NCBI RefSeq assembly: GCF_000378205.1
Contig: NZ_KB899412.1
Location: forward strand, 1 to 64,000
Reading direction: 5' to 3'
Source of the DNA: Sediminispirochaeta bajacaliforniensis DSM 16054
GTDB taxonomy: Bacteria > Spirochaetota > Spirochaetia > DSM-16054 > Sediminispirochaetaceae
DNA length: 64,000 bases
In this document: positions 42,784 through 50,513 of the stretch, one piece after another
How the letters are laid out: each line of letters starts with the position of its first letter
Position numbering within the stretch: position 1 is the stretch's first letter
The notes under the pieces: generated by a model
What the model saw: only the letters and a program-made list of their open reading frames with translations
Told to the model about the DNA's origin: nothing
The model's database searches: none
Program-made: the position numbers and the translations under genes

Positions 42784-44254
42784 GCTTCCTGAGCAATGTG
42801 ATATTCTGATTGTAGGAGGCGGCCCTGCCGGCCTTGCCGCTGCAATCGAAGCTGCCGGTCGGGCTCTTCATGTCGTGCTGGTTGATGAGAATCCGGTTTT
42901 CGGTGGGCAGCTTATCAGACAAATTCATAAATTTTTTGGTTCCTCCTTCCATTATGCCGGGGTTCGGGGCATTCGCATTGCCGATATGCTATCTCGTGAG
43001 GCCTCGGAAGCTGGCTGCCTGATGGTTCCCGAATGCAGGGCCCTGGGGTTTCTTCGTGACGGAAGGGTGGCCCTTAGCCTTCGGGGAGCGGCATCGGCCC
43101 TTCGTGCAAAGCGGATCCTTCTTGCCGTGGGCGGGAAGGAGCATGGTCTGCCCTTTCCCGGCTGGACGCTTCCGGGGGTGATGACTGCCGGGGCCGCCCA
43201 GACCCTCTGCAACCTGCACCACCTGCTTCCCGGTCGCCATGTGCTTATGGTGGGAAGCGGCAATGTCGGCCTGATTGTCTCTTACCAGCTTATGCAGGCA
43301 GGTGCTTGTATAGCGGCCATCGTCGATACCGCGGATCGGATCGGCGGATATGCCGTTCATGCGGCAAAACTTCAGCGGGCCGGTGTTCCTTTCTTTCTCG
43401 GTGCTCAGATTCAGGAAGCCATTGGCTTGAAATCTGTTCAGCGGGTGAACATCGGTATCAACTCCACAGGGGAACACCTTTCTATTGACGCCGACGCAGT
43501 ACTTCTTGCGACAGGCTTGAGTCCTCGGACCGAATTAGCATCCATGTTCGGCTGTGAATTGACGTATGAGCCTCGCCTGGGGGGACATTTCCCCCGTCAT
43601 GACGATACTATGCGTAGCTCCGTTTCACACGTATTTGTCGCCGGCGACTCGGCGGGGGTGGAAGAGGCTGCTACGGCGATCGACGAGGGACGGCTTGCCG
43701 GACTTTCCATGGCCTTTGATATTAAAGGGGCCCATTGCGGAGACGAAAAAATGCGAGATGAGATAAGAAGCAGACTTAAGGCCTTTCGCAATAGAAAAGC
43801 CTCTTCTGGAAAAGAAAAACAAAACTGTTCGGCTGCTGCCGTCTCACCTGGGCTCGTACGCTATCCCGTATTCGAATGTGTGGAAAACATTGCCTGTAAC
43901 CCGTGTGCCGATGCGTGTCCTGCCGGGGCCATTACAGTAGAAACGATTACCTCTCCCCCTGTTGTGGATTATAGTCGCTGCACCGGATGCATGCGTTGCC
44001 TTTCCGTTTGCCCGGGCCAAGCCGTTTTCATGGTCGACAGGCGTGGGAGCCTCACGCTTGCGTGGGAATATCTTCCCGTCCCTTCCGTAGGTGAAAAGGT
44101 TATACTCTGCGGACGTAGCGGCGAAGCCCTTGGTATGGGAAATATTACCGCCTGCCGCCGAAATGTCGGGGACAAGACCATGCTGGTCACCCTTTCCATG
44201 GATTCCTCACTTGTCGATCGTGTTCGCAGTTTCAAGAGGTGCGGTGATGAGTGA
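42767..44254 (+). CDS. HcnB-like FAD/NAD(P)-binding oxidoreductase with two [4Fe-4S] clusters
   Basis: 495 residues. FAD motif DILIVGGGPAGLAAAIEAAG near residue 12, ENPVFGGQLIRQIHKFFG, a second nucleotide motif HVLMVGSGNVGLIVSYQL near 160, and FVAGDSAGVEEAATAIDEGRL. The C-terminus is a two-cluster ferredoxin (CNPCADACPAGAI and CTGCMRCLSVCPGQA). Usual HcnB proteins end instead with a BFD-like [2Fe-2S] domain, which here sits on the next gene. Overlaps that gene by 8 bases. Confidence 0.87.
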   Translation: MTVDHKLPEQCDILIVGGGPAGLAAAIEAAGRALHVVLVDENPVFGGQLIRQIHKFFGSSFHYAGVRGIRIADMLSREASEAGCLMVPECRALGFLRDGRVALSLRGAASALRAKRILLAVGGKEHGLPFPGWTLPGVMTAGAAQTLCNLHHLLPGRHVLMVGSGNVGLIVSYQLMQAGACIAAIVDTADRIGGYAVHAAKLQRAGVPFFLGAQIQEAIGLKSVQRVNIGINSTGEHLSIDADAVLLATGLSPRTELASMFGCELTYEPRLGGHFPRHDDTMRSSVSHVFVAGDSAGVEEAATAIDEGRLAGLSMAFDIKGAHCGDEKMRDEIRSRLKAFRNRKASSGKEKQNCSAAAVSPGLVRYPVFECVENIACNPCADACPAGAITVETITSPPVVDYSRCTGCMRCLSVCPGQAVFMVDRRGSLTLAWEYLPVPSVGEKVILCGRSGEALGMGNITACRRNVGDKTMLVTLSMDSSLVDRVRSFKRCGDE

Positions 44255-45788
44255 AAGGCTCGATACCATTATCTGTCGTTGCGAGGAAATCACCCTTGCA
44301 GAGGTACTTGAGGCCATTGATGCAGGCTGCAGCACGATTTCTGCGGTGAAACGCTATACACGTGCTGGCATGGGCCCATGTCAGGGACGAGGTTGTGCTC
44401 GTGCAATAGCGCAGCTGATTGCGCAACGGACAGGGAATATCCGAGCCGAACTGCGACCCGATAGGGCCCGGTTCCCCATTGTTCCGACCGAAATCTCGGG
44501 TTTCTCTTCGATAAGGGAAGAGCCTTTGGAAAAAGCGGAAACGATGATCCCTCAGCGCAAAGCCTGTACCTCCTCTCTCTCGATTGATACAAAGGAATCG
44601 TATGATGCAATCGTCATCGGCGGAGGCTACCATGGGCTTTCCATTGCACGGCAGCTTGCAGAAGCAGGGGTTAAGACAATCCTGCTTGAACGCAAAGAGA
44701 TCGGATCAGGTTCTTCAGGTGCGAATTTCGGCTTTGTGCAGCTGCAGGATTCCAATACCGGTATAAGTTTTGAGCTCAACAGACGTGGTTTTGAGCGCAT
44801 GGGTCAAATGGAAAAAGAATTGGCCGCAGATCTGGAGTACCGGAAGGTCGGGTCTCTGATTTTTGCCCAAACCGATGAGCAAATGGCGGCTCTTGAGGCC
44901 TTGTATCGGGAAAAACATGCGCTTGGGCTTGATGTGCGCTTTATTTCTCCCAGGGATATCACTTCACTTGAGCCCTATATGAATGTAAAGAGCATCAAGG
45001 GGGCAAGCTGGCATCTTCAAGCGCAGATTAATCCCTTCCGCTATCTTTTCGCCATGGTAAAAAAGGGAAAAGAGGCGGGACTTACCATCCGTGAGAATAC
45101 GATTGTGAGAGAGATCCGTGTCTCCGATACATCCTGTAAAGGGGTTGTGCTGGCAAATGGCGAATGCATCCGAAGCAACGTTGTGATCGTTGCCGCAGGT
45201 GCCTATACGGGTACGCTTTGTTCAACCTGTGGCTTAGAGGTTCCGATAGAGTATGTGATTGGTGAAGCCTTTATTTCCGAACCTGTTCGGCCCCACATTA
45301 TGAACTTCATCTCCTCTGCCTCGTTTTTTGCCACCGCTCACGATTCTACAGGGGCTGCGGCAAGCTTCACGGCTGGGCAAACGGCATCGGGAAATATATT
45401 GATTGGAGAAACAAGTGAGCCGGGACCGAGCAATCCCGAAGATGCCCTTCTTCTTACCAGTGCGGCCCACTGTGTTCGTATTCCGCGTATGCTCGAGGAG
45501 CTTTATCCGGATTTGAAGCGACTTACTGCTCTTCGCAGCTGGGCAACCTGCAGCCCCTCGGCTCCCGGTTTTGAACCCTTTCTTGGAGCAACGGAGATTG
45601 ACGGGCTTTTTCTCGCCGCCGGTTTTAAGAGCTCCGTTATTATTTCCTCCGTTGTCGGTCAGATCCTCACCGATCTCATCGTCCGGGGGAGGACATGGTG
45701 TGATATTTCCAGTTTCAATCGGGGACGGGTTAAATGGTCAGGAGCATCGAAAGATCGATCCGATCGGGATGAAAATAGATCGTATTGA
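44247..45788 (+). CDS. Fusion of BFD-like [2Fe-2S] domain with HcnC-like FAD amino-acid oxidoreductase
   Basis: 513 residues from the ATG at 44247. Residues 1-65 form a BFD-like domain (TIICRCEEITLAEVLEAI ... GMGPCQGRGCARAIAQLI) with four Cys as C-x-C and C-x4-C. After a linker, a DAO-type flavoprotein begins (YDAIVIGGGYHGLSIARQLAEAG near residue 117; GSGSSGANFGFVQLQ; ends GLFLAAGFKSSVIISSVVGQILTDLI). This subunit should oxidise the substrate, likely an amine or imino acid such as glycine, sarcosine or (hydroxy)proline. Its last 59 bases overlap the GntR gene on the other strand. Confidence 0.87.
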   Translation: MSERLDTIICRCEEITLAEVLEAIDAGCSTISAVKRYTRAGMGPCQGRGCARAIAQLIAQRTGNIRAELRPDRARFPIVPTEISGFSSIREEPLEKAETMIPQRKACTSSLSIDTKESYDAIVIGGGYHGLSIARQLAEAGVKTILLERKEIGSGSSGANFGFVQLQDSNTGISFELNRRGFERMGQMEKELAADLEYRKVGSLIFAQTDEQMAALEALYREKHALGLDVRFISPRDITSLEPYMNVKSIKGASWHLQAQINPFRYLFAMVKKGKEAGLTIRENTIVREIRVSDTSCKGVVLANGECIRSNVVIVAAGAYTGTLCSTCGLEVPIEYVIGEAFISEPVRPHIMNFISSASFFATAHDSTGAAASFTAGQTASGNILIGETSEPGPSNPEDALLLTSAAHCVRIPRMLEELYPDLKRLTALRSWATCSPSAPGFEPFLGATEIDGLFLAAGFKSSVIISSVVGQILTDLIVRGRTWCDISSFNRGRVKWSGASKDRSDRDENRSY

Positions 45789-46482
45789 AGCATATACGAT
45801 GATCGGAAAGATCGTAGAAGATTTCCTCCCAGACCACCATTGAGCGGTTTTGTTCTATCCCGAATCGATCGGCTACTGCTTCATCGACGGTACTGGAAAG
45901 CCATGTTGTGGTGTATGTGATGTGAACGCGGCAATGCCATTCCAAAAATGCCGAAAGTTTTTGTTCGTTTCCATCAAGGCTCGGTGGCGTTTGTAGATAT
46001 GCATGTGGCAATTCGACATCACAGATGATGACGGGACCTCTGCTGTCAAGATAGATCCAATCGAATGCCGTTACTTCCATTTCATCTACCTCGGGCATTC
46101 TCCTGAGCATTCGCTGTGAGGCCCTCTGGTTGCGCAGATTGAGCTTGAGTAGTTGCGGCTTCTCCCCCGAATCGGCGATAAGCTTGAGAAAGTCGCTGCT
46201 GATGTCGATCCTCATCGGCAGTTTTGTTAGCGCAGGGTGGCCGAAGTTTCCTTTCCCCTGCCAGCGGGTAATGTATCCCTCACGAATTAGCGAGGCCATA
46301 GCTTCCCTGATGGTCGCCCGGCTGGTTCCCAATTTCTCGGACAACGCTTCTTCTGTTTCAAGTCGATTATTGCCGGCTTGCATATTTTGAATCGCTTTTA
46401 GAAGGTATTCGCGAATTTTCAGGTAGAGAGGGGGACTTTTAGTCTGTCTCTTATTCATAGCAGACTCCTTTTCCATTAACAC
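45730..46482 (-). CDS. GntR-family regulator, UTRA (HutC-like) subgroup
   Basis: 250 residues. Winged helix at the start (LYLKIREYLLKAIQNMQAG, LETEEALSEKLGTSRATIREAMASLIREGYI) and a UTRA ligand domain (DEMEVTAFDWIYLDSRGPVIICDVELPHAY). It ends inside the 3' end of the convergent dehydrogenase gene, overlapping by 59 bases. Probably controls the hcn-like operon; the perfect palindrome at 42405 suits this subgroup. Confidence 0.87.
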   Translation of the reverse strand: MLMEKESAMNKRQTKSPPLYLKIREYLLKAIQNMQAGNNRLETEEALSEKLGTSRATIREAMASLIREGYITRWQGKGNFGHPALTKLPMRIDISSDFLKLIADSGEKPQLLKLNLRNQRASQRMLRRMPEVDEMEVTAFDWIYLDSRGPVIICDVELPHAYLQTPPSLDGNEQKLSAFLEWHCRVHITYTTTWLSSTVDEAVADRFGIEQNRSMVVWEEIFYDLSDHRICFNTIYFHPDRIDLSMLLTI

Positions 46483-46531
46483 AGTGTGATGGGAAAGGAA
46501 GAAACCGTCAATGGGAAAATAGTTGTTATGG

Positions 46532-46560
46532 TTGACAGCTCATCAGACCTATAGTATCAT
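46532..46560 (+). promoter_or_regulatory. Promoter of the second GntR gene, placed for a leaderless transcript
   Basis: TTGACA (46532-46537), 17 bases, TATCAT (46555-46560). The ATG at 46567 lies exactly where transcription should begin, and no ribosome site precedes it. Confidence 0.7.
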
Positions 46561-46566
46561 GATTTC

Positions 46567-47316
46567 ATGAGAAAAACTCGATCAATAAGAGTAGAAGCGA
46601 CCCCTCTTTATGTAAAAACGAAGGAAGCCTTGATCCAGCTCATCCTCAGTCGTAATTTTTCGGGGAATCGGCTTCCGTCTGAGACGACCCTTTGTGAGAT
46701 GTTGGGGGTTGGGAGAACGACCCTGAGGGAAGCGCTGATGGCGTTGAATCGTGAAGGCGTCATCACCAAAAAACATGGCTTGGGTAACCTTATCCACAGG
46801 ACTACCCTTAATGCGAAGATGCGGATCGATACGATTCATGGCTTTCGAAAGCTCCTTGAAGACGGCGGCTACCGGGTTTCCTGCAAGAGGACCTCTCCCC
46901 GATGGGTCACTTCAATTGATGTTAAAGGGATTGACTGCAGTAACTGTTTTGAGGAACGCTTTCTTCTTGTAGAAAATCGTTACTTCGCAGATGGGCATCC
47001 TGCAATTTACGGCCATAACTATCTGTGCGGAAGCTTTGTTCGGGAGAGTGAAGCGCAGGATATCCTTTCGTATCAGGGCAGTTTCTATGATTTACTGGGG
47101 CAATTCCTTACCGAAGAAGTTGCCAATTCCATCAATACCTTTCGTCCTGCTATCGCAACGGCCCCTTTGGCGGAGATTCTTGACGTTGCGGTAGGGGATC
47201 CCCTGATTCAGTGGCAGGAAAGTTTTATAGGAATTTTCGACCATATTGTATGCAGAAGTCTCATATCGTTTAATCCTGCTTACGTCGATCTTACCTTACT
47301 ACGAAAATGGACATAA
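46567..47316 (+). CDS. GntR-family regulator, UTRA subgroup
   Basis: 249 residues, a distant paralogue of the neighbour on the other strand: winged helix (PLYVKTKEALIQLILSRNF, RLPSETTLCEMLGVGRTTLREALMALNREGVI) and UTRA domain (ERFLLVENRYFADGHPAIYGHNYL). Twelve bases separate it from the UbiD gene, which it probably controls. Its start shows no ribosome-binding site and coincides with the predicted transcription start. Confidence 0.87.
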   Translation: MRKTRSIRVEATPLYVKTKEALIQLILSRNFSGNRLPSETTLCEMLGVGRTTLREALMALNREGVITKKHGLGNLIHRTTLNAKMRIDTIHGFRKLLEDGGYRVSCKRTSPRWVTSIDVKGIDCSNCFEERFLLVENRYFADGHPAIYGHNYLCGSFVRESEAQDILSYQGSFYDLLGQFLTEEVANSINTFRPAIATAPLAEILDVAVGDPLIQWQESFIGIFDHIVCRSLISFNPAYVDLTLLRKWT

Positions 47317-47328
47317 AGGAGTTCCTTA

Positions 47329-48669
47329 GTGGGAAACATCAAGGATTTAAGAGATTTTTTATCGGCCCTGAAGAAAGCCGGTCAACTTGCGGATATTGAG
47401 CGGGAGGTCGATCCCGTTCATGAAATCGGGAGTGTAATTGCCACACTCGAAAAGGAACGTGGACCTGCCGCCCTCTTTCATAGGGTCAAAGGCCATAGCG
47501 TTCCTGTTGCCGGGGGATTGCTTTCCGATTATGCCAAAATTGCTGTTGCACTTGAATGTGGACAATCGGATGTAACCGATAAGATGGAAGCCGTTCTTGA
47601 TCATCCCATTGTGCCCCGGGAGGTGAAAAACGCTGCTTGTCAGGAAGTGATACTGACGGGCGATGAGATCGATCTCGGGAATATACCTATCCCTATTCAC
47701 GCCCCCGGAGACGGAGGGGCCTTCATTACTGCGGGCGTTACCGTTGGTCGTGATACAGAGACGGGTATGCAGAACCTGAGTTTTCAGCGGATGCACATCA
47801 AGGGGCCGCGAAAGATGGGGATCATGATTAATGAGTGGCGTCATCTTCGTGATTTCTTGAAGAAGGCGGAAAAGAAAGGACAGGCTCTTCCCATTGCGGT
47901 TGCCATTGGTGTTGATCCTGTAGTAATGATGGCGGCCGGATTTCGTTACGATGGCGATGAGGCGGAAATAGCTGGTGGTTTACGGGGAACGGCCTTGGAA
48001 CGGGTTAAGTGCATCACCAGTGATATCATGGTTCCCGCCTGGAGTGAGTACATCATCGAAGGTGAAATCCTGCCGGGCGTGAGAGAAGAAGAGGGGCCCT
48101 TGGCTGAATTTACCGGGCATTACGGACTCTTGTGGAAAAGTCCCGTCGTCGAGGTCAAAGCCGTTACCCATAGGCGTGATCCCATTTGGCAAACCCTCAA
48201 CGGAGGAAGCTTTGAACACATCAATTTAGGTAATGTTTTGCCCCGGGAACCTCTTCTCCGCAGACATACCAGATATGTTTCGAAAAACGTCAAAGCGGTA
48301 CATATTCCGCCCTATGGTTCCGGTTTTCTTGCACTTGTACAACTCGAGAAAAGTAATGAAGGGGAACCGAAAAATGTTGCACTGGCTGCAATGACTGCAT
48401 ATGTAAACATTAAAAATGTGATTGTCGTTGATAGCGATGTCGATATATATAATCCGGCCGAAGTACTCTGGGCTGTCAACAACAGAGTTAATCCTCGGGA
48501 GGATGTCTTTGTAATACCGAATAGTCAGGGACACGAGCTTGACCCCTGCAGCGACGAGACCGGCGTCCAGAATAAGATGGGAATCGATGCAACGCTACCC
48601 GCTAACCGAAAGACCCTGAAAAGGGCGGTGTATCCTTCGGTTGACCTATTACGCTATCTGAGCGAGTAG
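47329..48669 (+). CDS. UbiD-family (prenylated-FMN) decarboxylase
   Basis: 446 residues starting at a GTG with AAGGAG upstream. Family marks: DLRDFLSALKKAGQLADIEREVDP at the start, PIPIHAPGDGGAFITAGV, NLSFQRMHIKGPRKMGIMINEWRH in the cofactor region and EGPLAEFTGHYG with the catalytic Glu residues. UbiD enzymes (de)carboxylate aromatic or conjugated acids using prenyl-FMN made by UbiX, which is not in the window. Substrate unknown. The UTRA regulator upstream suggests an inducible catabolic role rather than quinone synthesis. Confidence 0.9.
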   Translation: MGNIKDLRDFLSALKKAGQLADIEREVDPVHEIGSVIATLEKERGPAALFHRVKGHSVPVAGGLLSDYAKIAVALECGQSDVTDKMEAVLDHPIVPREVKNAACQEVILTGDEIDLGNIPIPIHAPGDGGAFITAGVTVGRDTETGMQNLSFQRMHIKGPRKMGIMINEWRHLRDFLKKAEKKGQALPIAVAIGVDPVVMMAAGFRYDGDEAEIAGGLRGTALERVKCITSDIMVPAWSEYIIEGEILPGVREEEGPLAEFTGHYGLLWKSPVVEVKAVTHRRDPIWQTLNGGSFEHINLGNVLPREPLLRRHTRYVSKNVKAVHIPPYGSGFLALVQLEKSNEGEPKNVALAAMTAYVNIKNVIVVDSDVDIYNPAEVLWAVNNRVNPREDVFVIPNSQGHELDPCSDETGVQNKMGIDATLPANRKTLKRAVYPSVDLLRYLSE

Positions 48670-48691
48670 CTACTGTTTGGAATCCTGGTGA
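48670..48691. repeat. Solo end of the 148-bp MITE-like element
   Basis: TACTGTTTGGAATCCTGGTG follows the UbiD stop codon directly and matches the left end of the element at 40503 with a few changes. No partner repeat is visible about 148 bases downstream. Confidence 0.5.
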
Positions 48692-48800
48692 TACATAAAA
48701 GAGGATCTCCTCGCCATCTTTTCATATGCTTGTCCGGATAGTAATAAAACTTTCCCGTAGCGTGTGCAATTCATGGTTTCCTTTTTTATACTACAAAGTG

Positions 48801-50510
48801 ATGTCGATTCACGATGACTGTCAGGAGCTTTTACTTGCCAGAGAACGGGAACTCGATCTCCTGCGAAAGATCATCTCTAGTATTTTCTCATCTCCAGACT
48901 ATTTTGTCGCTCTGGAACGGGTGCTTGGCGAGGTAGTCCGAGCAACCGGATGGAAATTTGGCGAGGCATGGATCCTTTCCGAAGATGAATCGGCACTTGT
49001 CAATAGCAGGATCTACTATACCGAGGAGCCGTCGCTCAACGGTTTTTTTGAAGAAAGTCTCGTATATTCGTTTCCTTACGGAGTCGGTCTTCCGGGAAAA
49101 GCTCTCGAACGAAGGGAGGCCGTTTGGTTTCAGGATGTAAGCACCAATAAGGAGTTTCTCCGCGCTGCCATTGCTGCCCGCTACGGATTAAAGGCAGGGT
49201 TCTCGATACCGGTATTTAGCGGTAAGCGAGTATGGGGCGTGCTTGTTTTTTTTGCCTATGAGGCCAGACGGCAGGAACCGGGGATGATTCGGCTTGTTTC
49301 CGCCGTTGCAGCCCCCTTGGGAGAGGTTATCCAGCGGAAAGAACTTGAATATCGACTGCGACAGGAACAGGAACGCTCACGTCAGCTTGAGACCGCAAAG
49401 AATCTTTTCTTTCAAAACATCAGTCATGAACTACGAACACCTATGAACGGAATCCTCGGGCTTACGCAACTCCTTACCGATGAGATAGATAATCCGGAGC
49501 AGCGTGAACTTCTTGGTTTGATAACCGAGTCGGGCAATCGATTACTTCATATCTTTGAAAAGATGCTGCATTTGCTTCAGCTGAATCGCCCGGTGAGCGA
49601 CGAAATCAACACCGAGGGGAATATTCTTGTGGTTGATCCTCTTGTTGATGAAGTGGTGCAGCGATATCGTATGAGCGCGATTAAAAAGAAACTCTCTTTT
49701 GAATTCATCATGGGGGCATCTCAGGCCCAAATCACGGGAAATGCGGACTTTTTTCGACAAGCGATTGATTATCTTCTCGAGAATGCATTCAAATTTACGT
49801 GCAGCGGTGGCATTAAGGTTTTAACAGGCCTCGCCGGGCGGGGGCAAAAACGACGCGTCTATATCAACGTTGTTGATACGGGAATCGGGATAGTACCTGT
49901 AAAGCAGCGGCTTATCTTCGAAGATTTTCGACAGGCTGATGAGGGGATCGACAGACCCTTCGAAGGGATCGGCCTTGGCCTCTCTTTGGTAAAACGGATT
50001 GTCGGCATGATGGATGGGAATATTGAGCTTCAAAGTGAAGAGGGGGCAGGTTCCTCCTTTACCATCTCCTTTCCACTTGTTGCGGGTTTGCACGAGTACC
50101 ATGGCATGCTCGCACCTCGACAGGGGGGGTATCGGAATGATGCAGAAGGGGAAAAGCGGATACTACTTGTAGAAGATAATTTCATCAACCTTTTGGTTAT
50201 CGAGAAGCATCTGGAACATGATTTTGCGGTTACGCGTGCTTCTTCCGGAGAGAAAGCCCTTGAGGCGGCACAGAAAAAGCGATTTGATCTTGTTTTGATG
50301 GATATCAATTTGGGGCGGGGCATCGACGGGATCGAAACGACCAGACAACTGAGGTCAATGGAACCGTATCAGTCGACTCCCATCATTGCTGTCACCGGTT
50401 ATGCAATGGATAAGGATCGTGAGTCGCTGCTTGGTATCGGTTTTAACGAATATATTGCAAAGCCATTCTCAATGGAGATGCTGGATATGGTTATTACCAA
50501 GGTTCTCTAA
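48801..50510 (+). CDS. Hybrid histidine kinase: GAF, HisKA, HATPase and receiver
   Basis: 569 residues from the ATG at 48801; an in-frame ATG at 48726 would add 25 residues. No site precedes either, though TATACT at 48787-48792 would place the transcript start next to 48801. A GAF domain (near 35-185; GVGLPGKALERREAVWFQDVS), a HisKA helix with NISHELRTPMNGILG, a HATPase with DYLLENAFKFT and GIGLGLSLVKRIVG, and a receiver (ILLVEDNFINLLVIEKHL, LVLMDINLG, PIIAVTGYA). No membrane helix, so it is a cytoplasmic sensor. No HPt or output gene is linked. Confidence 0.88.
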   Translation: MSIHDDCQELLLARERELDLLRKIISSIFSSPDYFVALERVLGEVVRATGWKFGEAWILSEDESALVNSRIYYTEEPSLNGFFEESLVYSFPYGVGLPGKALERREAVWFQDVSTNKEFLRAAIAARYGLKAGFSIPVFSGKRVWGVLVFFAYEARRQEPGMIRLVSAVAAPLGEVIQRKELEYRLRQEQERSRQLETAKNLFFQNISHELRTPMNGILGLTQLLTDEIDNPEQRELLGLITESGNRLLHIFEKMLHLLQLNRPVSDEINTEGNILVVDPLVDEVVQRYRMSAIKKKLSFEFIMGASQAQITGNADFFRQAIDYLLENAFKFTCSGGIKVLTGLAGRGQKRRVYINVVDTGIGIVPVKQRLIFEDFRQADEGIDRPFEGIGLGLSLVKRIVGMMDGNIELQSEEGAGSSFTISFPLVAGLHEYHGMLAPRQGGYRNDAEGEKRILLVEDNFINLLVIEKHLEHDFAVTRASSGEKALEAAQKKRFDLVLMDINLGRGIDGIETTRQLRSMEPYQSTPIIAVTGYAMDKDRESLLGIGFNEYIAKPFSMEMLDMVITKVL

Positions 50511-50513
50511 TGC

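Noticed and set aside
42457-45788. Hydrogen cyanide synthase
   Set aside because: HcnABC-like sets also act as D-hydroxyproline and other amine dehydrogenases; nothing here points to cyanide production.
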